Shown: positions 34,457 to 43,221 of the stretch, one piece after another
Layout of the letters: every line of letters begins with the position of its first letter
Numbering within the stretch: the first letter of the stretch is position 1
Assembly: GCF_020410765.1 (NCBI RefSeq)
Contig: NZ_CP084541.1
Coordinates: forward strand, 925,001 to 989,000
Length of the DNA stretch: 64,000 nt
Direction: 5' to 3'
DNA from: Streptomyces marincola
GTDB lineage: Bacteria; Actinomycetota; Actinomycetes; Streptomycetales; Streptomycetaceae
Translations under genes and position numbers: made by a program
The notes under the pieces: generated by a model
Seen by the model: the letters and a program-made list of their open reading frames with translations, nothing else
Told to the model about the DNA's origin: nothing
The model's database searches: none

Positions 34457-35599
34457 TCACATGAGCGGGGTCAGGAAGCGCCGCAGCCGCTCCTCGTACG
34501 CCTCGGGCGCGGCGTTCCACATCGCGGCGTGCTCGGCGTCGGGAACGGTGTGCAGCACGATGCTCTCCGGGTGCCGGGCGGCCAGCTCGCGGGAGGCGCG
34601 CCACGGCGCGATCGTGTCGGCGGGCCCGTGCAGGATCAGCACCGGGACCGGCGCGCCCCCCGCGCCCAGCGGCTGCCCGGGCGGGCGGTCGTCGAGGTCG
34701 AGGCCGAACCCGCCGCGTGCGGCGCCGAGCGCGAGCGGCACCAGCCGGCCGGGGACGCCGCGGCGCACGGCGAGCGCGTGGAGCGTCGCGGCCGGGTCGA
34801 GCACCGGCGAGTCGAGGACGAGGCCGACCAGCAGGCCGCGCAGGGCGGAGCGGGTCGCGGTGCGCAGGGCCATCGCGCCGCCGGTCGACCAGCCGTAGAG
34901 CACGACGCGCTTGGCGCCGCGCCGGGCCGCGAACCGCAGGGCCGCGTCGGCGTCGTGCCACTCGGCGGCGCCGAGCCGGTGCACGCCCTCGCGTGGACGC
35001 GGGGAGCCCGCGTCGCCGCGGTGGCCCGGGATGAGGACGGGGAACCGCTGCTCGTGCAGGAACGGCAGCAGGTTGAGCGGATGTTCGCGCGTGGCGCCGA
35101 GCCCGTGCAGCGCGATCACCCACGTGTCGCGCGCGCCGGGCACGAACCAGGTGGGGAGCGGGCCGCGCTCCCCCGGGACGGTCACGTCGGAGTACGGGAT
35201 GCCGAGCGCGGACTCGGGGGTCCCGAGGTGCAGTTGCGGGGTGAGGGCGGCCGGGGCGCCGGGCACGAGCGCGCCGCGGTCGACGCGTTCGAGCCGCCGC
35301 ACGACGCTGTCGGGCCCGCTCGGCACGTCGAGGACCGGGCCGACGACGGCGTGGCAGGGCCCGGCGGTCAGCCCGTAGGTGCCGGGCCGCAGCGTTTCCA
35401 GGGAGCGGGTGAGCGTGACCTGGCCGGCCGCGGTGCCGTGCACGGCGAACCGGCTCTCGGCGAACCCGGCGGGGCGGGCCGGGCGGGCGGGGCCGAGCGT
35501 GGCGCCGAAGGCCCACCGCCCGGCGGCGACCGTGGCCACGGCCGCCCCGGCGCCCAGCAGCGTGGTGGCGGCCACGGCCGCCTTGGTGTGCCGACGCAT
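34457..35599 (-). CDS. Membrane-anchored or secreted alpha/beta hydrolase
   Basis: 380 aa from ATG 35599, with GGAAGG upstream. An N-terminal hydrophobic helix (about 8-26, AAVAATTLLGAGAAVATVA) acts as signal anchor. The extracellular hydrolase domain has WVIALHGLGATREHP (oxyanion region), nucleophile elbow YGWSTGGAMA (Ser about residue 240), acid Asp in VLILHGPADTIAPW and a His near VPDAEHAAMW. Resembles serine aminopeptidase-S33/dipeptidyl-peptidase-like hydrolases; substrate unknown. It follows the hypothetical gene at 32963 in the same direction, 55 bp apart. Confidence 0.88.
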   Translation of the reverse strand: MRRHTKAAVAATTLLGAGAAVATVAAGRWAFGATLGPARPARPAGFAESRFAVHGTAAGQVTLTRSLETLRPGTYGLTAGPCHAVVGPVLDVPSGPDSVVRRLERVDRGALVPGAPAALTPQLHLGTPESALGIPYSDVTVPGERGPLPTWFVPGARDTWVIALHGLGATREHPLNLLPFLHEQRFPVLIPGHRGDAGSPRPREGVHRLGAAEWHDADAALRFAARRGAKRVVLYGWSTGGAMALRTATRSALRGLLVGLVLDSPVLDPAATLHALAVRRGVPGRLVPLALGAARGGFGLDLDDRPPGQPLGAGGAPVPVLILHGPADTIAPWRASRELAARHPESIVLHTVPDAEHAAMWNAAPEAYEERLRRFLTPLM

Positions 35600-35658
35600 G
35601 CCTTCCAGGATGCGCCAGGCGCGGCGGCGGCGCCACCGCGCGGACCGCGGCCCTCCGG

Positions 35659-36351
35659 TCAGCGCTGGCCGTAACCGCGGAACCGTTCCCGCACGCGGGC
35701 CAGTTCGTCCTCGGGAACGAGCGTCGGCGTGCGCCCCGGCACGGAGGCCGCGGCCAGCCAGACGCGGCACATCCACTCAAGCTGCGCGGTGTTGTCGTAC
35801 GCCTCGCGCAGGTCGGCGCCGTGCACGAGGGTCCCGTGGTTGCGCAGCAGGCAGCCGCTGCGCCCGCGCAGCGCGGTGAGCGCGTGCCGCGCCAGCTCGT
35901 CGCTGCCGAACGTGGCGTACGGCGCGACCCGGACCGGGCCGCCCAGGACCGCGGTCATGTAGTGGACGGCGGGCAGTTCGTCCACGAGGGTGGACACCGC
36001 GGTGGCGTGCACCGCGTGGGTGTGCACCACGGCCCGCGCGTCCGTGCCGCGGTAGACCGCCAGGTGCAGCGGCAGTTCGCTGGTGGGGGCCAGCTCACCG
36101 GCGACGCGCCGGCCCGTGAGGTCGACCGCGAGCAGGTCGCGGGCGCGCAGCCGTTCGTAGGGGACCCCCGAGGGGGTGACGAGCACGGCGTCCCCCACGC
36201 GGACGGACACGTTGCCCGAGGTGCCGACGACGAGGCCGTCCGCCACCGTCCGCCGCGCGTGCGCGACCAGGTCGTGCCACGCCTCCTGCCACGCGTCCGG
36301 CCACCCGCCGGACGTCTCGCCCTGCCCTTGTCCGCTCATCGCCGCGTCCAC
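35659..36351 (-). CDS. Class II aldolase/adducin family protein
   Basis: 230-aa cytoplasmic zinc-dependent aldolase of the FucA/AraD type. VGTSGNVSVR (about 42-51) binds the phosphate, S91-E92 carries the catalytic acid, H110, H112 and H172 (in LLRNHGTLVHG) are the zinc ligands. Comparable to L-fuculose-1-phosphate aldolase or methylthioribulose-phosphate dehydratase. ATG 36351 or the ATG four codons later (36339) may be the start. No sugar kinase or isomerase is adjacent, so the physiological substrate is uncertain. Confidence 0.9.
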   Translation of the reverse strand: MDAAMSGQGQGETSGGWPDAWQEAWHDLVAHARRTVADGLVVGTSGNVSVRVGDAVLVTPSGVPYERLRARDLLAVDLTGRRVAGELAPTSELPLHLAVYRGTDARAVVHTHAVHATAVSTLVDELPAVHYMTAVLGGPVRVAPYATFGSDELARHALTALRGRSGCLLRNHGTLVHGADLREAYDNTAQLEWMCRVWLAAASVPGRTPTLVPEDELARVRERFRGYGQR

Positions 36352-36515
36352 CCGTCTCCCCTGTACCGCTCGTCATCGGCCGCACCGCCCGTCGTCGGCG
36401 CCGCCGGCCACGGGTGATTGTCCGGCAGGCGGGGCACGCGGCGACAGGGGAACGGGCCGGGCGCGCGCGAGGCGCGGCGCCCGGCCCGCGTTCCCGCGGC
36501 GCCGCGCCGGGCCGG

Positions 36516-37415
36516 TCAGCCCTGCGCGGCGGCCCTGCGGCGGCGGGCGATCAGCACGGTGGCCGCGCCGGCGGCGAGCAGGCCGGCCGCTCCGCCGACC
36601 ATGTAGGGCGTGGACGAGCCGCCGCCCGTCTCCGCCAGGTCGACGTCCTCATCGGGCCGCTCGACCGGCTGGTCCTCCGTGACGGTCTGCGGGCCCCGCC
36701 CGGGCGGGGCGGGCGCGGTGCAGGCGGCCTCGGCGAGCGTGACGGTGCCGGTGACCTCGGCGACGCCCAGGTCGAGCGGGTCGACCGCCACGTTCAGGTC
36801 GAGCGCGCTCGCGCTCGCGGTGCCGTCGCCCGACTCGCGCTGGGCGAGCGCGAGGGTGACGTCGCCGACGCCCGGCACCGACACCTCGGTGGTGCCCTCG
36901 GTGCTCAGCTCGGCGGTGCGGCCGAGCACGGTGGCCGTGGCGGGCATCACGGTCTCGGCCGACGCCTGCCCGCCCACCGGGCACGAGGCGCGCGCGGAGA
37001 CCGCGTCCACTTCGATCAGGGAGAGCAGCGGCAGGCCCGGGAGGTGGACGCGGGCTCCGGCGAGGCTCGTCTCGGCGAACGCGCCGTCCGCGCCGGTCGT
37101 CGCGGAGGCGGAGGCGGCATCGGCGCGCAGCAGGTCGAACGGCTGCCCGTCCTCGACGCCCTCCAGGGTCGCGGTCAGCAGGGTGTCGTCGGCGCTGCCG
37201 CCCCCGTCGGGCGCGCTGACCTCGTTGAGCGACGCCGTGAGCGGGAGCCTGACGCCGCCGTCGAGGAGGGAGACGTTCAGGCCGGCTCGCAGGACTGCGG
37301 CGCTCGCCGTCCCCGCGCTCCGGTCCCCGGCCTCGTCGGCACGGGCCGTGGCCGGGGTCGTCAGGACGGTGGCGGCGAGCAGCGCGGTGGCGCCGCGGCG
37401 GGCGGTTCTGTTCAC
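36516..37415 (-). CDS. SCO1860-like LAETG-anchored surface protein
   Basis: 299-aa secreted protein, started at GTG 37415 because GGAG lies 9 bases upstream; the ATG at 37430 has no ribosome site. Signal peptide residues 1 to about 26 (ATALLAATVLTTPATARA). Mature part is beta-rich, acidic, with a Cys pair (SCPVGG and EAACTAP). Near the C-terminus the sortase motif LAETG is followed by GGSSTPYMVGG, a hydrophobic helix and RRRR, a canonical cell-wall sorting signal for class E sortase. I recall this family as SCO1860. No sortase gene is in the window. Confidence 0.9.
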   Translation of the reverse strand: MNRTARRGATALLAATVLTTPATARADEAGDRSAGTASAAVLRAGLNVSLLDGGVRLPLTASLNEVSAPDGGGSADDTLLTATLEGVEDGQPFDLLRADAASASATTGADGAFAETSLAGARVHLPGLPLLSLIEVDAVSARASCPVGGQASAETVMPATATVLGRTAELSTEGTTEVSVPGVGDVTLALAQRESGDGTASASALDLNVAVDPLDLGVAEVTGTVTLAEAACTAPAPPGRGPQTVTEDQPVERPDEDVDLAETGGGSSTPYMVGGAAGLLAAGAATVLIARRRRAAAQG

Positions 37416-37521
37416 GACAGGGGACTCCATCGGGATGGGTGTTGCTGGGACGCCCGCCATCCTTCGGTCCGCTCGCGCCGGCCGTCCTGGTTACGTCACC
37501 CGTTCACCCGAACGGGGTAAC

Positions 37522-38646
37522 TCAGGCGACGACGCGCCCCCGCAGCACGACGCGTCGCGGCTCGGCGAGTACGGCGAGGTCGCGCCGCGGGTCGTCGGCG
37601 TAGACGACGAGGTCGGCGGGCGCGCCCTCGGTCAGGCCCGGGCGGCCGAGCCATTCCCTGGCCCGCCAGGTCGCCGCGGCCAGCGCGTCGTGGACGGGCA
37701 GTCCGGCCCGGCACAGCTCCGCGACCTCCCGCGCGATGAGGCCGTGCGGGAGCGAGCCCCCGGCGTCCGTTCCGGTGAAGACGGCGATGCCCGCGTCGTG
37801 GGCGGCGCGCACGGTGTCGTACCTGCGCGCGTGCAGCCGGCGCATGTGGGCCGACCAGCGCGGGTACTTGGCCTCCCCGCTCTCGGCGAGGCCGGGGAAG
37901 GTCGCGATGTTGACCAGGGTGGGAACGATGGCCACGCCGTGCGCGGCGAACAGGGGGATGGTGTCCTCGGTGAGTCCGGTCGCGTGCTCCACGCAGTCGA
38001 TGCCCGCGGCCACGAGGTCCGCGAGCGAGTCCTCGGCGAAGCAGTGCGCGGTGACCCGCGCGCCCTCCTCGTGCGCGGCGGCGACGGCGGCCACGAGCGC
38101 GTCGGCCGGCCAGCAGGGCGCGAGGTCGCCGCGTTCGCGGTCGATCCAGTCCCCGACGAGCTTGACCCAGCCGTCGCCGCGCCTGGCCTCCTGCCTGACC
38201 ACAGCGGCGAGCCGGTCGGGCTCGATCTCGTGCGCGTACTCGCGGATGTAGCGCCGGGTGCGGGCGATGTGCCGGCCGGCGCGGATGATCGGGGGCAGGT
38301 CGGCGCGCGCGTCCGTCCAGCGGGTGTCGGAGGGCGACCCGGCGTCGCGCAGCAGCAGGGCGCCCGCGTCGCGGTCCGCGAGGGCCTGCGCCTCCGCGGC
38401 GGCGCGGCCGACGGCCCCGTGCGCGTCGAGGCCCACGTGGCAGTGGGCGTCGACGAGCCCGGGCAGCACCCAGCCGGTGAGGCGGACGACGTCCCGCGCG
38501 GCGGGCGGCCGGTCGTAGGTGATCCGGCCGCCGACGACCCAGAGTTCGTCCCGGATCACCAGGTCGGGTCCGCCGTCCGGTCCCTCGGCCGCGAGCACGC
38601 GGCCCCGGATGTGGAGGACGGGCGCGGAGGGCGGGCCTGCGTTCAT
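37522..38646 (-). CDS. Amidohydrolase family protein
   Basis: 374-aa metal-dependent hydrolase with the D-x-H-x-H motif in GLVDAHCHVG (about 66-75), a His in VTAHCFAE, another in CVEHATGL, and the catalytic Asp in VFTGTDAGGS, all expected for the imidazolonepropionase/prolidase-like amidohydrolase group. The Lys in GWVKLVGDW may be the bridging or substrate residue. Start ATG 38646. The natural substrate cannot be read; Xaa-Pro-like or N-acyl amides are possible. Confidence 0.9.
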   Translation of the reverse strand: MNAGPPSAPVLHIRGRVLAAEGPDGGPDLVIRDELWVVGGRITYDRPPAARDVVRLTGWVLPGLVDAHCHVGLDAHGAVGRAAAEAQALADRDAGALLLRDAGSPSDTRWTDARADLPPIIRAGRHIARTRRYIREYAHEIEPDRLAAVVRQEARRGDGWVKLVGDWIDRERGDLAPCWPADALVAAVAAAHEEGARVTAHCFAEDSLADLVAAGIDCVEHATGLTEDTIPLFAAHGVAIVPTLVNIATFPGLAESGEAKYPRWSAHMRRLHARRYDTVRAAHDAGIAVFTGTDAGGSLPHGLIAREVAELCRAGLPVHDALAAATWRAREWLGRPGLTEGAPADLVVYADDPRRDLAVLAEPRRVVLRGRVVA

Positions 38647-39214
38647 GCGCCGCAGCCTACGGCCGGGCCGCCGCCCGCGCCGAGGGCCGGTGCCCGAACT
38701 CGTGGGCGGGGCGGCCCCGGTGGACGACTCCGATGGACGACTCCGATGGACGACTTCGATGGAGCGGCCGCCGCGGGGCCCGCGCGCCGCCCCGCGCCCG
38801 GGAACGGGCGCGAGGGGTTCGGGGCACCGGGTCCGCGGGTGGCGGTCCCCCGGCTGCCGCGCGATAATTCCCGGCGCAGCTCCCGGCGTTTTACAACGGA
38901 ATTCAAACTGCGATTCCCCAGGTAATTCAGACGGAGCCAACGGGCCTCTTCTGCCCGCTTTATCGACTTCTAAACGGGGCCGATACACGATCGTGGCCGG
39001 TCACCGGAACGGGTCAGCACCCTCACTTCTTCGTTACAGACATGTGACCAAGCCCACACGGATGACCGATTTGCCCGGTAACTAACGGACAGAACGTAAC
39101 TTTTTGCTCCGAAGTAAGCTGCGGTCCCCCGCGCGCGCGATAACACATCGGGCCCGACCTGTTAAGACCAGTCGGCGGTGCAATTTCAAGAATCGCTGGG
39201 TAAATTGAATCTGC
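38647..39214. other. 568-bp intergenic region upstream of ectoine operon
   Basis: No credible gene is present. It holds three tandem 13-bp repeats (38721-38759), then a markedly less GC-rich stretch from about 38860 to 39214, with many TTA/TAA triplets, unlike neighbouring coding DNA. The latter is presumably the ectABCD control region. A TAAATT hexamer at 39201-39206 is the best -10 candidate. Confidence 0.7.
38721..38763. repeat. 13-bp tandem repeat, 3 copies
   Basis: TGGACGACTCCGA occurs at 38721-38733 and 38734-38746, and with one change (TGGACGACTTCGA) at 38747-38759, followed by a further TGGA. The period is 13 bp, not a multiple of 3. It lies 75 bp upstream of the amidohydrolase gene. 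Confidence 0.9.
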
Positions 39215-39796
39215 ATGACCCCCGCACAAGCAGACCATGCACGTGCCCGACCGGATTTCATGGACAGTGAATTCACCGCAGGAACCGATGGCCTCACACT
39301 CGACACCCCGCGCCTGGACGACGGAGCGGACCTGTGGCGCCTCGCCCGGGACTCCAGGGTCCTGGACCTGAACTCGTCGTACAGCTACCTCCTGTGGTGC
39401 CGCGACTACGCGCGCACCTCGATCGTGGCCAGGGACGCGGCCGGCGTCCCGGTCGGCTTCATCACCGGGTACACCCGCCCGCAGGCGCCGAGCACCCTGC
39501 TGGTGTGGCAGGTCGCCGTCGACGGCGGGCAGCGCGGACGCGGCCTCGCCGCCGCGATGCTTGACGCCCTGGCCCGCCGGACGGGCCGGGAGCTGGGGGT
39601 GAACATGATCGAAACCACCGTCACACCGGACAACACCGCGTCCAACCGCCTCTTCGCCTCCTTCGCCGCGCGGCACGACGCCGCCGTGGAGCGCGAGGTG
39701 CTGTTCGACGCGGGGGTGTTCCCGGAACGGGGGCACCAGCCGGAGGTGCTGTACCGGATCGGCCCCATAGCCGAACCGGCGGCGACCGCCCGCTGA
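39215..39796 (+). CDS. ectA: L-2,4-diaminobutyrate acetyltransferase EctA
   Basis: 193-aa GNAT-family enzyme that acetylates L-2,4-diaminobutyrate at N-gamma, second step of ectoine synthesis. Motifs: DLNSSYSYLLWCRDYA (substrate site), GFITGYTRPQAPSTLLVWQV and the acetyl-CoA loop GQRGRGLAAAML, then ETTVTPDNTASNRLF. ATG 39215 has no Shine-Dalgarno and lies 8 bases after a TAAATT -10-like box, suggesting a leaderless mRNA; ATG 39260 is an internal alternative start. First gene of the ectABCD operon. Confidence 0.95.
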   Translation: MTPAQADHARARPDFMDSEFTAGTDGLTLDTPRLDDGADLWRLARDSRVLDLNSSYSYLLWCRDYARTSIVARDAAGVPVGFITGYTRPQAPSTLLVWQVAVDGGQRGRGLAAAMLDALARRTGRELGVNMIETTVTPDNTASNRLFASFAARHDAAVEREVLFDAGVFPERGHQPEVLYRIGPIAEPAATAR

Positions 39797-39862
39797 CTCC
39801 GACCCGACCGCGACCACTTCCGACCCCTCCACGTGATCACCCCCTGAGATCAGGAGACCGTT

Positions 39863-41125
39863 GTGACCATCACCCAGCCCGACCTGAGCGTGTTCACCAC
39901 CCTGGAGTCCGAGGTCCGCAGCTACTGCCGCGCCTGGCCCACCATCTTCGACCGCGCGCAGGGCAGCTACCTGTACGACGAGGACGGCCACACCTACCTG
40001 GACTTCTTCGCCGGCGCCGGCTCGCTCAACTACGGCCACAACAACCCGGTGCTCAAACGCGCCCTGCTCGACTACCTGGAGCGCGACGGCATCACCCACG
40101 GCCTGGACATGTCCACCACCGCGAAACGGGCGTTCCTCGAATCGTTCCAGAACGTGATCCTGCGCCCGCGCGACCTCGACTACAAGGTGATGTTCCCCGG
40201 CCCGACCGGCACCAACGCGGTGGAGTCCGCGCTGAAGCTGGCCCGCAAGGTCAAGGGCCGCGAGTCGATCATCTCCTTCACCAACGCGTTCCACGGTATG
40301 TCGCTCGGCTCGCTCGCCGTGACGGGCAACGCGTTCAAGCGCGCCGGCGCCGGCATCCCGCTGGTGCACGGCACCCCGATGCCGTTCGACGACTACCTCG
40401 ACGGCCGCACCCCGGACTTCATCTGGTTCGAGCGGCTGCTTGAGGACACCGGTTCGGGGCTGAACAAGCCCGCGGCGACGATCGTGGAGACGGTGCAGGG
40501 CGAGGGCGGCATCAACGTGGCGCGGCCCGAGTGGCTGCGCGGCCTGGCCGACCTGTGCCGGCGGCACGACATGCTGCTGATCGTCGACGACATCCAGATG
40601 GGCTGCGGGCGCACCGGGCCGTTCTTCTCGTTCGAGGAGGCGGGCATCGTGCCCGACATCGTCACGGTGTCGAAGTCGATCAGCGGCTACGGGCTGCCGA
40701 TGGCCCTCACGCTGTTCAAGCCCGAGCTCGACATCTGGGGCCCCGGCGAGCACAACGGCACGTTCCGCGGCAACAACCCGGCCTTCGTCACCGCCGCCGC
40801 CGCGCTGGAGACGTACTGGAACGACGGGCAGATGGAGAAGCAGACCCTCGGCCGCGGCGAGCAGGTGGAGTCCGCGCTGCGCGCGATCGCCGCTGAGCAC
40901 TCCGGCGCCTCCTACCGCGGCCGCGGCATGGTGTGGGGCCTGACGTTCGAGGACACCGAGCGCGCCACCGCCGTGTGCCGCCGCGCGTTCGAACTCGGCC
41001 TGCTGCTGGAGACGTCGGGCCCGCAGAGCGAGGTCGTCAAGCTGCTGCCGGCGCTGACGACCACGCCCGAGGAGCTGGACGAGGGCCTGCGGGTGCTGGC
41101 CCGTGCCGTCCGCGAGACCGACTGA
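39863..41125 (+). CDS. ectB: Diaminobutyrate-2-oxoglutarate transaminase EctB
   Basis: 420-aa PLP-dependent class III aminotransferase converting L-aspartate-beta-semialdehyde to L-2,4-diaminobutyrate, first committed step to ectoine. PLP lysine is K271 in VTVSKSISGYG; PGPTGTNAVESALKLARK and IVDDIQMGCGRTGPFFSFE are family signatures. Length is normal. AGGAGA precedes the GTG start. The gap after ectA is 66 bp. Confidence 0.97.
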   Translation: MTITQPDLSVFTTLESEVRSYCRAWPTIFDRAQGSYLYDEDGHTYLDFFAGAGSLNYGHNNPVLKRALLDYLERDGITHGLDMSTTAKRAFLESFQNVILRPRDLDYKVMFPGPTGTNAVESALKLARKVKGRESIISFTNAFHGMSLGSLAVTGNAFKRAGAGIPLVHGTPMPFDDYLDGRTPDFIWFERLLEDTGSGLNKPAATIVETVQGEGGINVARPEWLRGLADLCRRHDMLLIVDDIQMGCGRTGPFFSFEEAGIVPDIVTVSKSISGYGLPMALTLFKPELDIWGPGEHNGTFRGNNPAFVTAAAALETYWNDGQMEKQTLGRGEQVESALRAIAAEHSGASYRGRGMVWGLTFEDTERATAVCRRAFELGLLLETSGPQSEVVKLLPALTTTPEELDEGLRVLARAVRETD

Positions 41126-41161
41126 AGCAACCACTGGGAACGGGAAGGGAAGTACACCGCC

Positions 41162-41557
41162 GTGATCGTCCGATCGCTCAGCGACATCGAGGGAACCGAC
41201 CGGGACGTGCAGTCCGCCTCCGGCACGTGGCGCAGCAAGCGCATCGTCCTGGCCAAGGAGGGCGTCGGATTCTCGCTGCACGAGACCGTGCTCTACGCGG
41301 GTACCGAGACCACCATGTGGTATGCGAACCACATCGAGGCCGTCTTCTGTGTCGAGGGCGAGGCCGAACTGACCAATGAGGAGACCGGCGAGAAGCACTG
41401 GATCTCGCCGGGAACGATGTATCTGCTCGACGGGCACGAGAAGCACACCATTCGTCCGAAGAGCGACTTCCGCGTCATGTGCGTCTTCAACCCGCCGGTC
41501 ACCGGCCGTGAGGACCATGACGAGAACGGTGTCTACCCGCTGCTCACCGAGGCGTAA
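41162..41557 (+). CDS. ectC: Ectoine synthase EctC
   Basis: 131-aa cupin enzyme closing N-gamma-acetyl-diaminobutyrate to ectoine. [16 protein letters not shown] start, [40 protein letters not shown] with iron-binding residues, and [11 protein letters not shown] are all characteristic. Length is standard. Third gene of the operon, 36 bp after ectB. Confidence 0.97.
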   Translation: MIVRSLSDIEGTDRDVQSASGTWRSKRIVLAKEGVGFSLHETVLYAGTETTMWYANHIEAVFCVEGEAELTNEETGEKHWISPGTMYLLDGHEKHTIRPKSDFRVMCVFNPPVTGREDHDENGVYPLLTEA

Positions 41558-41577
41558 GGAGAGGAAGGAACACCCAC

Positions 41578-42477
41578 ATGACCACCGCACCCGAACGCAC
41601 CGCCGACCTGTACCCGACCCGCGGGGCGACCGAGGTCACCACGCCACGCCAGGACCCGGTGGTGTGGTCAGAACCCGGGGCGCCGGGGCCGTTCAGCACG
41701 GACGAGCTGGCCGGCTTCGAACGGGACGGCTTCGCCGCCGTCGACCAGCTGATCACGCCGGAGGAGGTGCTGGCCTACCGCGCCGAACTGGACCGGCTGG
41801 TCACCGACCCGGACATCCGCGCGGACGAGCGCTCGATCGTCGAGCCCTCGTCGCAGGAGATCAGGTCGGTGTTCGAGGTGCACAAGATCAGCGAGAAGTT
41901 CGCCGGGCTGGTGCGCGACCCGCGGCTGCTCGACCGGGCGCGGCAGATCCTGGGCTCCGAGGTGTATGTGCACCAGAGCCGGATCAACGTCAAGCCGGGG
42001 TTCGGCGCCAGCGGGTTCTACTGGCACTCGGACTTCGAGACGTGGCACGCCGAGGACGGGCTGCCCCGCATGCGGACGGTGTCCGTGTCGATCGCGCTGA
42101 CGGAGAACTTCGACACCAACGGCGGCTTGATGATCATGCCGGGCTCGCACCTGTCGTTCCTCGGCTGCGCCGGTGAGACGCCGAAGGACAACTACAAGAA
42201 GTCGCTCCAGATGCAGGACGCGGGCACGCCGTCGGACGAGGCGCTGACCGGGTTCGCGGACCGGCACGGGATCAAGCTGTTCACCGGCCGGGCCGGCTCG
42301 GCCACGTGGTTCGACTGCAACTGCATGCACGGCTCGGGCGACAACATCACGCCCTACCCGCGCAGCAACGTGTTCATCGTGTTCAACAGCGTGGAGAACG
42401 CCGCGGTCGAGCCCTTCGCGGCACCGGTCCGCCGTCCCGAGTTCATCGGGGCCAGGGACTTCACGCCGGTGAGCTGA
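41578..42477 (+). CDS. ectD: Ectoine 5-hydroxylase EctD
   Basis: 299-aa non-haem iron(II)/2-oxoglutarate dioxygenase that converts ectoine to (4S,5S)-5-hydroxyectoine. Iron triad H150-x-D152 (YWHSDFETWHAEDG) and H251 (CNCMHGSGDN); VHQSRINVKPGFGASGF binds ectoine and 2-oxoglutarate. Presence of ectD means the strain can make hydroxyectoine, which supports heat as well as salt tolerance. Starts 20 bp after ectC and is followed by a strong terminator. Confidence 0.97.
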   Translation: MTTAPERTADLYPTRGATEVTTPRQDPVVWSEPGAPGPFSTDELAGFERDGFAAVDQLITPEEVLAYRAELDRLVTDPDIRADERSIVEPSSQEIRSVFEVHKISEKFAGLVRDPRLLDRARQILGSEVYVHQSRINVKPGFGASGFYWHSDFETWHAEDGLPRMRTVSVSIALTENFDTNGGLMIMPGSHLSFLGCAGETPKDNYKKSLQMQDAGTPSDEALTGFADRHGIKLFTGRAGSATWFDCNCMHGSGDNITPYPRSNVFIVFNSVENAAVEPFAAPVRRPEFIGARDFTPVS

Positions 42478-42493
42478 GCCGGTTTCACCGGCC

Positions 42494-42533
42494 GGCGGGC
42501 GCCGGTTCCCCGCGAGGGGGACCGGCGCCCGCC
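42494..42533 (+). terminator. Terminator of ectABCD operon
   Basis: GGCGGGCGCCGGT pairs perfectly with ACCGGCGCCCGCC, extended by TCCCC with GGGGG (one G-U), loop GCGA: about 17 bp of stem, 16 bp beyond the ectD stop codon. Confidence 0.9.
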
Positions 42534-42556
42534 GCGTTCGCGTAGGCTCTCGGCCC

Positions 42557-43037
42557 GTGGCCAAGGTCCTGCTCACCGGCATGTCGGGCACCGGCAAGTC
42601 GACGGCGCTGCGCCTGCTGCGCGCGGGGGCACAGGACGGTGGACACCGACAGCGACGCCTGGAGCCGTTGGGTGACCCTGCCGGACGGCTCCCCCGACCG
42701 GATCTGGCGCGAGCGGGAGATCACCGCCCTGCTGACCGGCCACACCGGTGGCCACCTCTTCCTCGCCGGCTGCAAGAGCAACCAGGGCGGCTTCTATCCG
42801 CTGCTCGACCAGGTCGTGCTGCTCAGCGCGCCGGCCGACGTGCTGCTCGCCAGGATCGAGCGGCGCACCGGCAACCCCTACGGCAAGCGGCCGGAGGAAC
42901 GGGCCGCCGTGCTGCGTCATCTGGCCACCGTCGAACCGCTGCTGCGAGCCACCGCGAGCGCCGAGATCGACGCCACCGCGCCCGTGGCGGACGTGGTCGG
43001 GCAGGTGGAGAGCCTGGCCGGGCCCCTGCCCGCGTGA
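42557..43037 (+). pseudogene. P-loop nucleotide kinase-like gene with frameshift
   Basis: The first reading frame, from GTG 42557, encodes AKVLLTGMSGTGKSTALRLL, a clear Walker A. The rest of the protein is in the next frame: RGHRTVDTDSDAWSRWVTLP (from about 42621) through GGHLFLAGCKSNQGGFYPLLD, LLSAPADVLLARIERRTGNP and a C-terminus at 43037. The join falls in the CGCGCG tract at about 42620-42629; two missing bases (one CG unit) would restore a normal AAA/adenylate-kinase-like protein of about 160 aa. An in-frame GTG at 42639 could only yield a form without the P-loop. It could be a pseudogene or a sequence error. Confidence 0.8.
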
Positions 43038-43073
43038 CCCTCCGCGGCCGAACGGCCAGGCGGCGGCCGGGCG

Positions 43074-43184
43074 TCAGACGAACAGGTGGCGGTTCTCCCG
43101 GCTCCACACGACGCGGCTTTCGAGTTCGCCGACGCGCACCACGCGGCGGTGCGGCTCGTCCTGCGACACCTGTTCCACGGCCAT
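43074..43184 (-). CDS. Putative 36-aa small protein
   Basis: Short ORF encoding MAVEQVSQDEPHRRVVRVGE then LESRVVWSRENRHLFV, ATG at 43184 with GGGGGA about 10 bases upstream. Basic, with the ending ESRVVWSR-NRHLFV that I believe recurs in actinobacterial micropeptides, but this is from memory. It lies between the disrupted kinase gene and the GH53 gene, in the same direction as the latter only by coincidence of strand. Could be chance; coding potential is moderate. Confidence 0.45.
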   Translation of the reverse strand: MAVEQVSQDEPHRRVVRVGELESRVVWSRENRHLFV

Positions 43185-43221
43185 GCGGGCAGTATCCCCC
43201 GCCAGGCACCGGAGCGGAAGA

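Noticed and set aside
39023..41590. 855-residue minus-strand frame over the ectoine genes
   Set aside because: Antisense to ectA, ectB and ectC, which are unambiguous.
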